A stretch of 64,000 bases of DNA, from NCBI GenBank assembly GCA_020746105.1, contig CM036618.1, positions 17,963,001 to 18,027,000 of the forward strand. Direction: 5' to 3'. The position numbers were made by a program, and so were the translations under genes. Shown here in pieces: positions 54,401 through 64,000 of this stretch. This DNA is from Trogon surrucura (lineage: Eukaryota; Chordata; Aves; Trogoniformes; Trogonidae). Below the pieces are notes generated by a model. The model made no database searches. It was not told the DNA's origin and worked only from the letters and a program-made list of their open reading frames with translations. Position 1 is the first letter of the stretch, and the number at the start of each line of letters is the position of its first letter.

Positions 54401-55549
54401 TTAAAGTTAAAACTGTGTGAAACCACCACTTCATTTAAAAAATATCTTGACTATACACTCAAAGAAAAAATTACAAATTTAGCAAGGAATACTTTTGTCC
54501 TGTAAATAAATCAGAAGTATTCTTTTGTAAAGACAGAGAATCAAAACAGGTGGAAAAGTGAAATAGCTGTTGCACTGTTCCAGAGTAACTTTTATTTGCC
54601 ACCTGGTTTCAGGATGTGTTACATAGGCATGCTCTCTATTTAATTGTACGGATGGTCTGCTATGATGATGGTCTGGGAGCAGGAAAAAGTTTACTGGCTT
54701 TGAAGACAACAGATGCAACCTCTGAAGAATGCAGCCTCTGGGTATATCAGTGCAATAGTTTGGTAAGATTTTATGTTTACGGTATTTAATTTAGATATCG
54801 GTGTTTTGATTGTAAAAACCCAAGGCCCCTTGTGAAGGCTTTTTGGCAGAAGGGGAATCACTTAAAAAAAAAAAAAAAGTGCTCTGCAAAGCTCAGCTGA
54901 CTGCTTTTGATCAGCTGTAAGAAAAACTACCTGCGTTCCCTAAAAGTGCCAACGAATCTACATGCCTGAGAAAGCTCTCTGCAATCTAAAGAGTGCTGTC
55001 CTAGCTGCTAAGAACAATCCTCCGTTTGTATTTTCAAAGACAAAAGCCTCTTAAGATTGGACAGAGCAGGGAGGGATTGAGTAACAATTCTGGTAACAGA
55101 GCATGCATTTGTATTTATAAGCAAGGGAAGTGATCCCTTCTTAAGGGTAGGGGAGTTCACTGTCGAGGTACTACGATAGAGCACACACCCTCCGCAGCAC
55201 TGGGGCAACACGTGAACTGACCTTCTGAACGCCAGCATCAGGCTGTGATGAAAGCCAACAACTCCTGACTTGCTTCAAAAGAGCTCAAGTAAACAGCTTC
55301 CCACGTGTCACTGCAGACCACAGAAACCAAACCTCACTCGTGCTGCTTCATTTCGTGCGTCTCTGGGAGGAGAGTGATAAAGGTCACATTCTCCTTTAAA
55401 TGAGTTTTGAGACTTTTGGAAGTTCTTCAGGAAGTGTTAATGTGCGTGTTTGGGTATGTTGTTTTTTTTTTTTTTAGGAACAGGCACAAGCTATTTGCAA
55501 AGTGTTATCTACAGCCTTCGATTCGGTTTTGATGTCGGAGAAGTCCTGA
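48394..55549 (+). CDS. ITGB1BP1: ITGB1BP1 (ICAP-1), complete, 6 coding exons
   Basis: Adaptor whose PTB domain binds the beta-1 integrin tail and, through its N-terminus, KRIT1; it opposes talin/kindlin and shuttles to the nucleus. Exons 48394-48465, 49691-49769, 50480-50616, 51674-51766, 54613-54762 and 55478-55549 join in phase to 200 codons, the human length. Visible features are an N-terminal basic RKGKKRH (KRIT1 binding/NLS) with a Ser-rich run, the kinase site Thr38 in [10 protein letters not shown], and the PTB domain from about residue 58 to the end, including [13 protein letters not shown] (Ile138-Val139 where human has Ile-Ile) in the integrin-tail groove. The start is chosen by homology; an out-of-frame ATG lies 8 bases upstream. 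Transcribed from the promoter shared with CPSF3. Confidence 0.97.
48740..49119 (+). mobile_element. Young CR1 3' fragment in ITGB1BP1 intron
   Basis: Encodes [20 protein letters not shown], then [20 protein letters not shown] and [20 protein letters not shown], nearly identical to the end of the 56.1-59.06 kb copy. It ends in three ATTCTATG octamers. Same orientation as the gene. Confidence 0.93.
49691..49769 (+). CDS. ITGB1BP1: ITGB1BP1 second coding exon
   Basis: Encodes [20 protein letters not shown] then DSTKSS plus one base. Thr38 here is the CaMKII site described in human. Confidence 0.96.
50480..50616 (+). CDS. ITGB1BP1: ITGB1BP1 third coding exon (PTB start)
   Basis: Encodes [20 protein letters not shown], then [18 protein letters not shown]. 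Acceptor TTGCAG, donor GTAAGT. Confidence 0.96.
51250..51500 (-). mobile_element. Old antisense CR1 fragment in ITGB1BP1 intron
   Basis: AGAGTTGGAAGGGACCTACA, then CATCGACCACCTCTCTAAGA and AGCCTGTTCCAGAGTTTCAC follow the reverse of a CR1 3' region, strongly diverged. Confidence 0.75.
51674..51766 (+). CDS. ITGB1BP1: ITGB1BP1 fourth coding exon
   Basis: Thirty-one codons: [20 protein letters not shown] then [11 protein letters not shown], phase 0 at both ends. The acceptor is AAG. Confidence 0.95.
51767..54612 (+). other. ITGB1BP1 intron before the fifth coding exon
   Basis: 2.85 kb. No LINE fragment recognised. A GC-richer block at about 53960-54300 looks repeat-like but I cannot assign it. 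No exon seen. Confidence 0.5.
54613..54762 (+). CDS. ITGB1BP1: ITGB1BP1 fifth coding exon
   Basis: Fifty codons: [20 protein letters not shown], then [20 protein letters not shown] and [10 protein letters not shown]. It includes the integrin-binding groove. Confidence 0.96.
55478..55549 (+). CDS. ITGB1BP1: ITGB1BP1 last coding exon
   Basis: Encodes [20 protein letters not shown] then EKS and TGA (55547-55549). Human ends LTSEKP. Confidence 0.95.
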   Translation, partial: EQAQAICKVLSTAFDSVLMSEKS

Positions 55550-55842
55550 TTTTCTTCAGCAGCACGTGACGGTGCAGTACAAGAAGCCTCTGTGTGGGGA
55601 GGAAACGGGGCTCCTTTGCGATAACACGGACCAGCTGCAGCTACAGGCAAACGTGGAAAAGACTCGCTGTGCCAAGAAGAGCCTTGCGACCTCACATACG
55701 GTACTTTGTCATTCTCCAGCTGTGACTTGAAGAAACTAATCCATCTTCAGTTTCCAGGACAATACAGAATTTTCTATTTAACGTTATTTTTTTTTCACTA
55801 AGTCATGTTTTGTATATTAATGTCAATATTGTAGAATTGTAA

Positions 55843-55848
55843 AATAAA
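55843..55848 (+). promoter_or_regulatory. Poly(A) signal of ITGB1BP1
   Basis: AATAAA about 295 bases after the stop, in AT-rich sequence. It predicts cleavage near 55865 and a 3' UTR of about 0.3 kb. Confidence 0.75.
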
Positions 55849-56176
55849 ACTGATGCTTCTATCTCTTTGTCTGGAAAAGAATTTGTTAATAGAGACTTTA
55901 GCTCTGCTTAACCTTGATACTAGAAACAAAACAAGAGCGAAGTCATTTGGTCATCTGGTGCTTTACACCTCTAAGTTCATGGTACGTGTGCCCTCTACAC
56001 TGTTTCTGTGTTTGACTAAAAATCCACAAGTAGTTGTTTTTTTTGCTCAAGTGCTACTCAACTGTTTCTCATTTTACACATTGAACAGAATAATATCATA
56101 GAATCATAGAATGTTAGGGATTGGAAGGGACCTCGAAAGATCATCAAGTCCAGTCCCCCTGCCAGAGCAGGAATGC

Positions 56177-57928
56177 CTAGACTATGCCACACAGGAACGT
56201 GTCCAGGCAGGTCTTGAATGTCTCCAGAGAAGGAGACTCCACAGCCTCTCTGGGCAGCCTGTTCCAGGGCTCCGTCACCCTCACTGAGAAGAAGTTTCTT
56301 CTCGAGTTTAAGCGGAACCTCTTATGTTCCAGTTTCAGCCCATTACCCCTTGTCCTATCAGTGGTTGTCACCGAGAAGAGCCTGGCTCCATCCTCGTGAC
56401 ACTCACCCTTGATATATTTGTAAACATTAATGAGGTCACCCCTCAGCCTCCTCTTCTCCAAACTAAAGAGCCCCAGCTCCTTCAGTCTTTTCTCATAAGG
56501 GAGATGCTCCACTCCCTTAATCATCCTAGTTGCCCTGTGCTGGACTCTCTCCAGCAGTTCCCTGTCTTTCTTGAACTGAGGGGCCCCGAACTGGACACAG
56601 TATTCCAGATGGGGTCTCACCAGGGCAGAGTAGAGGGGAAGGAGAACCTCTCTCGACCTACTAACCACCCCCCTTCTAATACACCCCAGGATGCCATTGG
56701 CCTTCCTGGCCACAAGGGCACAGTGCTGGCTCATGGTCATCCTGCTGTCCACCAAGACTCCCAGGTCCCTTTCCCCTACGCTGCTCTCTAATAAGTCATT
56801 CCCCAACTTATACTGGAACCTGGGGTTGTTCCTACCCAGATGCAAGACCCTACACTTACCCTTGTTATATTTCATTAAATTTTTCCCCGCCCAACTCTCC
56901 AGCCTGTCCAGGTCTCGCTGAATGGCAGCACAGCCTTCTGGTGTGTCAGCCACTCCTCCCAGCTTGGTGTCATCAGCAAACTTGCTGATAGTACTCTCTA
57001 GTCCCTCATCCAAGTCATCGATGAAGATATTGAATAATACTGGTCCCAGTACCGACCCTTGAGGCACTCCACTGGATACAGGCCTCCAACCAGACTCCGC
57101 CCCATTGACCACAACTCTTTGGCTTCTTCCCCTTAGCCAGTTCACAGTCCACCTCACTACCCGAGAGTCTAGACCACACTTCCTCAGTTTAGCAGCAAGG
57201 ATGCTGTGGGAGACTGTGTCAAATGCTTTACTGAAGTCAAGGTAGACCACATCCACCTCTCGGCCATCATCTATCCACCTTGTTATATCCTCATAAAAGG
57301 CTATGAGGTTAGTCAAGCACGACTTCCCTTTGATGAAGCCATGTTGACTGTCTCTAATGACCCTCTTATCCCTGATATGCCTTGAGATGGCACCAAGGAT
57401 AAGTCGTTCCATCACTTTCCCAGGGATGGAGGTGAGGCTGACCGGTCTATAGTTTCCTGGGTCCTCCTTCTTGCCCTTTTTGAAGACTGGAGTGACATTT
57501 GCTTCCCTCCAGTCCTCAGGCACCTCTCCCGTCTCCCAAGACTTGGCAAAGATGATGGAGAGTGGTCTAGCAATGACATCAGCCAGCTCCCTCAGCACCC
57601 GTGGATGCATCCCGTCTGGACCCATGGATTTATGGATGTCCAGATTGCTTAATTGGTCCCTAATCCAGTCCTCATCGACTAAAGCAAACTCCTCCACTGC
57701 CCTGACTTCCTGTGGGGCCTCAGGGGAACGGGGCTCCTCAGGACAGCCTCCGGCAGAGTAGACAGAGGCAAAGAAGGCATTCAGTAACTCTGCCTTCTCT
57801 GTATCTTCTGTCACCAAGGCACCCACCTCATTCATCAGTGGGCCTACATTGCCTCTGGGGTTAGTTTTATCTGCCACGTATTTGAAAAAGCTCTTCCTGT
57901 TGTCCTTGACCCCTCTTGCCAGGTTCAA
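56177..57928 (-). pseudogene. CR1 ORF2 C-terminal part: reverse transcriptase
   Basis: 583 codons with all RT blocks intact, including [12 protein letters not shown] and FADDTKLGG carrying the catalytic aspartates, then the thumb-like C-terminal region ending [13 protein letters not shown]. It is the continuation of the endonuclease ORF in another frame and has no start of its own, so it is probably not translated from this copy. Confidence 0.92.
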
Positions 57929-57930
57929 TT

Positions 57931-59004
57931 CTAGGGAGGCCTTTGCTTTCCTAGTTGCCTCCCTACACCCTCGGACAACAGCCTTATAGCCTTATATTCT
58001 TCCCAAGTGGCCAGCCCTGCCTTCCAAGATCTGTAAATTCTCCTCTTGCCCTTGAGCTTACCCAGCAGATCCCTGTTTAGCCACGCAGGTCTCCTGGCTC
58101 CCTTCCTTGACTTCCTACGTGTCGGGATGCTCTGATCTTGAACACGGTAGAAGCAGTCCCTGAACGCTAACCAACTGTCTTGGGCCCCTTTACCTTCAAG
58201 CAGCCTTGCCCATGGGATTTTCTCTAGTAATTGCTTGAAAAATCCAAAGTTTGCCTTGGCAAAGTCCAGGGTTGCAATTCTGCTTGCTATTTTGTTTCTG
58301 CTACATGAGATCCTAAACTCCACCATTTCATGGTCACTGCAGCCAAGGCAGCCCTCAACCTTTACTTCTTCAACCAGATCCTCCTTGTTAGCGAGGATGA
58401 GGTCCAGCAGTGCTCCTCTCCTAGTCGGCTCCTCCACCATTTGCATCAGAAAATTATCATCCATGCACTGGAGGAACCTCCTGGACTGTGGCTGGCTGGC
58501 TGAGTTGTCCTTCCAGCAAATATCAGGGAAGTTAAAATCTCCCACGACAACCAGGGCCTGTGATTGTGAGACCACTCTCAGCTGCCTGTAGAAGGCCTCA
58601 TCAACTTCCTCACCCTGATCTGGTGGCCTGTAATAGACACCCACAACAGTATCTCTCCTGCCAGCCTGCCCCTTAATTCTAACCCATACACTCTCAACTT
58701 GCTCCTCATCCATGCCTGGATGGTATTCAAGACACTGTAGTTGCTCTTTCACGTAAAGAGCGACTCCACCACCTCGCCTGGCTGGCCTGTCTTTCCTGAA
58801 AAGGACATAGCCACCCATGACCACATTCCAGTCATGTGAGCTGTCCCACCATGTCTCTGTAATTGCCACCAGGTCATAATCTCCTGCCCGAACCCAGGTT
58901 TCTGGCTCCTCCTGCTTATTTCCCATGCTGCGTGCATTGGTGTATAAGCATTTCAGGGAGCAAGCTGAGCACACTGATCTCACCCTAGGGGGATGGGAGG
59001 CCAC
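57931..59004 (-). pseudogene. CR1 ORF2 N-terminal part: AP endonuclease
   Basis: 357 codons. Exonuclease-endonuclease-phosphatase fold motifs in order: LYTNARSMGNK, ITETWWDSS (catalytic Glu), RRGGGVALYVKE, VVGDFNFPDICW (Asp/Asn), and SDHEMVEF near residue 225. The frame stays open upstream to about 59050, so the first codon shown (GTG) is not a real start. It ends prematurely after the 8-bp duplication near 57990. Confidence 0.9.
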
Positions 59005-59099
59005 CTGGTCCTCATAATTTCTAGAGCACTGCCCCGCTGCAATCCCAGCTATAACCCCATCCCCCTAATCGATAGAGTAACAGAAGAGAAGTAGCCACA

Positions 59100-61687
59100 G
59101 TGATTTTAAAAGTAGTTTTATTTTTCCAGACATTTGACTGGTTAACAAGAGTAAAATTTATTAATCATGCTCTAATTATAAATCACTGCATCCAGGACAT
59201 GGAAAATAAGAGTTGATTTTAGGTTATACAATATATACAGTTGCTCTGCAACTAAACAAAATAAAAACAACTGAATCGAGTATTATACATCTCATAGCAT
59301 TCTAAGCTGCATTTTAAGTGTCACTTGCTCCTTTTTAAACAGTTAACACAGCAACCTAATAGTCTGTCTATGAACAGATTTTTCTGAATTGTTATTTTAA
59401 TCAGATGTGAAAAGTTGTATGAAATACACCAAAATTTGGACTTATAATTCTTAAATTTTATATTATAAATAGATATCTACAGGCTCTAGAATTTCTTTTT
59501 CCTCTGCCAGAGGAGCAAACTTTGAGAAACATGGAAAATCCAGGGATAAATTTTGCTTAGCTGCTCTTTATTGGTCCTCAAGATTTTATCTGTCTGCACC
59601 GTTAGTGCTCTTAAGGTGTGTTCTACAAGTTTCCTAGTTCCTAAGTGACCAGTGAACAAGGCTGTGACGTTTTAAAGTGTATTTCCTCTTCTAGCAGAAC
59701 TCAAGGAAATTTTGCATCGTTTAACTTCACGAGTTGTTACATACACTATAAGATTCTGTGTTAAAAATACTGTACATTAGGAGATCTGTGCAAAATAATA
59801 TGCCCATTTAATCTCTAGACTCTATCAGGGATAGAAACATACAAAATAGTGTTGCAAACTGAACAGATCAGTAAGTGAATAAAAACGTAGTGCTAAGCTA
59901 TCACTCTACCATCTTACTGGGAACTTTGAAAATACGGACTAATTTGCTTCAACTTGCAACAAAAATATCTCCAAACATTCCAGTTTGTTCCCCATTTATA
60001 TACTGCAGCAACGGCACCTAGGAAATGAAAGTTACGCGGCTACTTGGCTGCACCCACCCTCGTGAGAGGCTCCCAACCAGCTGTACCATGAGGGAAGGCA
60101 ATGCCAGGCGAGATCAGTGTTGCTCTTCCAGCGCTCACGCAACGCGGTTCTTCTCCAAACCGAGCGTCTATGGTGGTGGCCTCTCTTCCATTCTCTTCCA
60201 TGCGAAATGGCCAATTCAAACACCGTTTGTCAGAAAATTCAAAGTTCTCTTGATAAATCTAGAGATACGATAGTCACGAAACGTGATCAAAGCCAATGTG
60301 ACCTAGACATGATTTTTCTTACCCTATGCCACCGGTTGTTTCCTGTAGCATAAGCAAAACCCCGAACAATTTCACAATATACAAACATCAAAACGATGTC
60401 GGATTGGTGTTGGCGTTTTGTATTCCATCAACCAACTGGGAACTATCCGTGGCCTAGCCTTTGTTCACAAATTAGTAAAACAAATTTAAACGACAGTGTA
60501 GCTACCATATATGTGGGTATATTATATAAATAGAGGGTGAGTTAGCAAACTATTGTCGTTTGCAAGGTAGTGGCACACAAAGTTTATAAACCAGAACGTA
60601 AGGTAGTGTACTCGTGAGGTGTCGAGATACCTTATTGACCAAGGATAATTAGCTAAGTGTTCTGCCAAATATGTTCTCTCCCCGTGAACACGTTGCTGGC
60701 TGATTGAAGAAAACTCGAGAATTTCAAAACAAAAGTCTAAACGCTACAATGAGACAAGTGTAAGAAATGCTCTGCAATCCATCATCATAGTTAAGTACAT
60801 TTCAGGAAGTGCAGTTTTTCATAGCCTTGAGTTAATGGAGTAACTCGTTAATATTGCCATAGTTGAGTTAACCAGCAGTAGTCACATTAAATGACCAAAA
60901 TGGATGTAACATACAGAAAGAACATTCAAAAAACAGGTTCTACACACGTGCAGCATAGAAAAATGAAACAGTCTCAAGCTCACAGAATTAGAACTAGAAA
61001 GTTCAACAACAAACACAGATTTCAGATAACTTTAAGCAAATATCTACATCCATTCTGAAAGAAAGAAGTTTCACCTGTGGTAAACTGAAATACTTTTTTT
61101 TTTTCACTTTCACCTGGCCAAAGACACCCAATTAAAATCCATAATTGTTGACATCCTGGATGACAGCCAGTGTGGCAAGATGTTGAATGAGTCCGATTTA
61201 GAACTACACAGCAGCTTGCATGGTTTGGTTCCCACACTTCGAACGGTATCAAGAACTGGGTAATTCACTGCCCTGTTAGATGCACACAATTTCTTCGACT
61301 GGGGAAGCAACACTGAACTGTGGCATTGTCATGTGACAAGAGAGAATAAAATTACAGTGAATTGATTGAAAAGAACATTCGTAACGCTGTGATGTTCACA
61401 CACTTACATGGATTTTGATTGTTAAAGCTTTTCAGTTCACCTTGAAAAATACAGGAAGAGTTGTGTTTTTTTTAAAGTGTAAACTGCTCATGAGAAGTTT
61501 TCACATAGAAAAAAGTTTCAAAAGTCCCAAAATCAGAACAATGGCAATAAAAAAGTAAGCTACAGTACCTAGGACTTGGGCAGTGCTCTGGCAAGGTGTC
61601 TGCAGATAGGTAGATGAAATGCAATAGAGCAAAATTTATTTCTGTGACCGCTGGAAATGAGAAATGTCTCCACTTATCAGTAGCAAT
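59100..61687 (-). other. ASAP2: ASAP2 long 3' UTR
   Basis: About 2.6 kb of AT-rich sequence after the ASAP2 stop, without recognisable CR1, and with no ORF that resembles a protein. The 3' boundary rests on the AATAAA at 59117-59122. Confidence 0.6.
59117..59122 (-). promoter_or_regulatory. Probable poly(A) signal of ASAP2
   Basis: TTTATT on the plus strand (AATAAA on minus), about 55 bases from the CR1 5' end and 2.57 kb after the ASAP2 stop. Other AT-rich hexamers occur in the UTR, so shorter forms are possible. Confidence 0.55.
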
Positions 61688-61762
61688 TTAGTCAACAATA
61701 AAGTGCACAAACGATACAGGGAAAGCTCCTTTCCGACTGGGATCTCCATCAATATGACCAAT
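61688..61762 (-). CDS. ASAP2: ASAP2 last coding exon
   Basis: Encodes IGHIDGDPSRKGAFPVSFVH then FIVD and TAA (61688-61690). It completes the SH3 fold. Confidence 0.94.
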   Translation of the reverse strand: MGHIDGDPSRKGAFPVSFVHFIVD

Positions 61763-62809
61763 CTGAAAGAATCCAGATATTCTTTTAAATTAATCTCAAA
61801 TTGGCATTTCAGTATCACTGACCTTCCTGCCTGCAGTACCACAAGCCTCCCCCTGCTTCTGCAGTAGTGGTGGTTTCCTTTTGCTAACAGGAAAATTCAG
61901 TCCTAACAAGGTGCATTTGTGTTTCAGCTATGGACGTTTTTTTCTTTCTTTTTTTTTATTTTTCACCTTCAAATGTTTTATCCTGTTCTTTTAAACTAAC
62001 ACTTCTTAATGCAGTAGCACTGCTGCATCGTGTCAGCGCATTCTGTAATGCCTGACAGCCCATATTCTGCCGTTAAAGTTGCTTCTGCTTCCCCCTCCTA
62101 ACAATCACTGAAAGGTAAAAGATTTGTCAAGCTTCAACAGTTTTGGGTTTCACATGCATCTATTTGTGTTTACACAGCATTATTGTCGATTTAGATGCAA
62201 TCTGAAGTTCTATTCTTTGCTAGCTAACAGCCTAAGGCAAGTGTTTTCACGCATAATATTTTCCCAAGACTTTGGTTTAGCTCATGAGACTCTGGAACGG
62301 TAGAGTTGAGATGGTTTCCCAGCTCAAAGACACCTTTTCTCAATCTCAGTCAGCTGAAGAATTAGGACAATACAAACCTGTCTTCCGAGGCCCACCACAC
62401 AGCATCTGAAACAGCAGCAGGTTTTTAAATTGCTGACACACCCGGAGAATCTCCGGAATCACACAGACCACACTCCCTGCGTATTGTGAACCCTGCTAGT
62501 CAGGTTTGGGTTTTTTCCTGACCGAGAAAAGCTAAAAACTTGTCTGAAGTTTGATTTATTTGAACAAAAAAAAAATCTGGAATCACGTTTCCATGAGATG
62601 GGGAGGAATCTTCTGAAGTCAGTATCAACCTGTAAATTTCATTTATTTCTTTCAATGTGTGTTGGTAGAAAATGCAAAATACTCACCCACCACTCCTGGT
62701 CTTCCTCACCATCGACTACTATAATATCTCCCTCTGAAAAAGTCAGCTCATCTGGGTTATCTGCTACACAGTTGTAAATTGCTTTTACTCTCTTGGGTTT
62801 AGTTTTTGA
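61688..62809 (-). CDS. ASAP2: ASAP2, last two coding exons (SH3 domain)
   Basis: Arf GTPase-activating protein (BAR-PH-ArfGAP-ankyrin-Pro-rich-SH3) acting at the plasma membrane, focal adhesions and Golgi; it binds Pyk2/FAK-family kinases and Src through its C-terminal regions. Only the SH3 domain lies in the window: exons 62687-62809 and 61688-61762 (complement), 65 residues. The SH3 shows the ALYDY-like AIYNCVADNPDELTFSEGD, the acidic RT/n-Src loops (DGEEDQEWW) and the FPVSFVHF end. It ends FIVD where I recall FIAD in human. ASAP1 has a similar SH3, but the NCVADNPDELTF wording and the synteny point to ASAP2. Confidence 0.92.
62687..62809 (-). CDS. ASAP2: ASAP2 penultimate coding exon
   Basis: Forty-one codons: SKTKPKRVKAIYNCVADNPD then ELTFSEGDIIVVDGEEDQEW and W. 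Acceptor TTTCAG, donor GTGAGT. Confidence 0.94.
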
Positions 62810-64000
62810 CTGAAATATAAAAATAAGTAAATGTAAGTGACACAGCATGGAAGACAGAATAGGCTTCCAGTTGATCTAAAGAAAGCTTCAGAACTGCTTC
62901 CCACCATTATTTTTCATAGATTAGAGTTCAGCTACATCTATTATGCTGGGTGCTCATGCTCTAGGCTGAATCTGGCAGCTTCCAAAGTCTTTTGGAACCA
63001 CTGCACCACCAACACAGGCCAGGTTTCCATTAGCAATCTTCCACCCTGGCTCATCCAATCCCATTTCCAGAGCTCTACATCACTGCAGTGAGTACAATTT
63101 TATTCAGAAGCTGGGGTGATCAAGCACTATGCAGCAAACCTAAGAGCAGCAGCCTCACCACAGAGGCCTGAGCCACCTGTCAGCACACCCCTTAATTTGC
63201 TAAATACATTTCAGCAGTGTAGAAACCCTCCAAAAGGTCCCCTGCCTCTCTGTAGAACTTTGAGGACTGCAAGCCAGAGAAGAGGTTTAGCAACTCTTCC
63301 AATAGGGAAGTTGAACGAGGAGTTGCAATGTTCAAGTACTGCAGCGGGACTCCAACCCTAGTTGTGCTCTATTTGAAGTGATGCCAAAATTGTCTTGCTC
63401 TGGTACCACAGCATCCACCATCCTAATCTCCCACCTCTCCCAGCACAACCCAACCTGCTGCTGTGTTTGTTTTCAGCCTCCTCCTTCTCTACCCACACAC
63501 TGTTTCGATGCAAGGAGCGGAGAGGCACAAGACCTGGAGGCAAAGCACAAACCATGTTCCCCAGTCTGCCCAGCCACAGCCAGCAAAAATCTCTCCTTTG
63601 TACCCCAAGGTGCCAGCACAGAGCTGTAAGCGACGTTTAGGCCAAAAGATGCCTGTTAACGCAGCGGGTGTTTGGGACACGGGCTCCAAGGAGGCTAAGG
63701 AAAAGAAGGTCTCTGCCACCCTGGAGCCCACCAGGGGTTGGTCCCAGTCTCTAGTTAGGCCAGCTGTGGAGCAGAAAGCTTGTAAGGGCAGAAGAGCCTC
63801 CACAAAAGTCTTCTCCAGTCTAGGCAATTCTGTGTTCCTGTGATTCACAAGTCTACTTCTCCTCACCAGCAAAAGTCTCTGCTGTGGATCGTACTGCCCC
63901 AACAGCTTCTCAATGCATCACTTTGTGGCAGCTGAGCGCCTTGCAGAAAAAGGTACATGTGGAAGGGGAAGGAGGGAGGTAGCAGGATCCCTACAGTCCT
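62810..64000 (-). other. ASAP2 intron (partial)
   Basis: 1.2 kb up to the window edge. The GC-richer right half holds several ORFs without family motifs. A possible CR1 3' remnant (CTTCTCCAGTCTAGGCAATT at about 63810-63830) is too short to be sure. Confidence 0.5.

Larger units (their letters stand above)
56096..59062 (-). mobile_element. Near-intact CR1 LINE, about 3 kb, ORF2 with one frameshift
   Basis: Antisense CR1 between the convergent ITGB1BP1 and ASAP2 3' ends. The 3' terminus at 56096 has the octamer tail. Two long adjoining ORFs (59004-57931 and 57928-56177) together span ORF2: an APE endonuclease with ITETWWDSSHDW, VVVGDFNFPDICW and GCSDHEMVEF, then a reverse transcriptase with [45 protein letters not shown] and the catalytic [13 protein letters not shown]1 and the 5' UTR are absent (5' truncation near 59062). 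An 8-bp tandem duplication at about 57982-57997 shifts the frame. Otherwise strikingly undecayed, so young. Confidence 0.95.

Noticed and set aside
56177-59004. CR1 ORFs as a host gene or a defence-type reverse transcriptase
   Set aside because: The motif order (APE endonuclease then RT), the octamer tail and sister copies in the same window identify it as an ordinary CR1 LINE.
63795-63845. CR1 3' tail in the ASAP2 intron
   Set aside because: Only about 50 bases resemble the CR1 end, and the octamer tail is imperfect. Not listed as a separate element.

Overview
This is vertebrate genomic DNA, almost certainly from a bird. The evidence is many CR1 LINE copies in both orientations (5'-truncated copies whose 3' ends carry the ATTCTATG-type octamer tail), short introns, and CpG-island promoters. 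There are no operons, Shine-Dalgarno sites or CRISPR arrays. Five host genes can be read exon by exon, all with GT-AG introns in consistent phase. From left to right they are ADAM17 (3' half, + strand), IAH1 (complete, - strand), CPSF3 (complete, - strand), ITGB1BP1 (complete, + strand) and ASAP2 (last two coding exons, - strand). This is the gene order I know from human 2p25, so the block looks like conserved synteny and not an accessory region.

Layout. 1-11.4 kb: nine ADAM17 exons from the zinc-binding helix to the stop at 9733, then a 1.65 kb 3' UTR. 11.4-13.6 kb: gene-free stretch between two convergent genes, with an antisense CR1. 13.6-23.5 kb: IAH1, six coding exons and 243 codons, with a degenerate CR1 reverse transcriptase in intron 3 and an LTR-like repeat in intron 1; its GC-rich promoter is hemmed in by CR1 pieces. 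24-25.1 kb: CR1 fragments only. 25.1-47.1 kb: CPSF3, 18 coding exons and 691 codons, with all metallo-beta-lactamase/beta-CASP zinc ligands present. 47.1-47.2 kb: compact CpG-island promoter shared head-to-head by CPSF3 and ITGB1BP1, with a perfect NRF1-type palindrome and an ETS core. 47.2-55.9 kb: ITGB1BP1, six coding exons and 200 codons. 56.1-59.06 kb: a 3 kb antisense CR1 whose ORF2 is nearly intact, between the convergent ITGB1BP1 and ASAP2 3' ends. 59.1-64 kb: the ASAP2 3' UTR and SH3-domain exons.

The five genes do unrelated jobs: ectodomain shedding, esterase activity, pre-mRNA 3'-end cleavage, integrin/KRIT1 regulation and Arf-GAP signalling. They are linked by position only. I found no convincing undescribed system. 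The more interesting points are the near-intact CR1 disabled by an 8-bp tandem duplication, an internal CR1 fragment lacking its 3' end beside an 11-bp inverted repeat, an overlapping upstream ORF in ITGB1BP1, a 7-residue basic N-terminal segment in CPSF3 relative to the human protein as I recall it, and loss of the ERK/p38-type TP site in the ADAM17 tail. Human protein comparisons are from memory, and identities were counted by eye.
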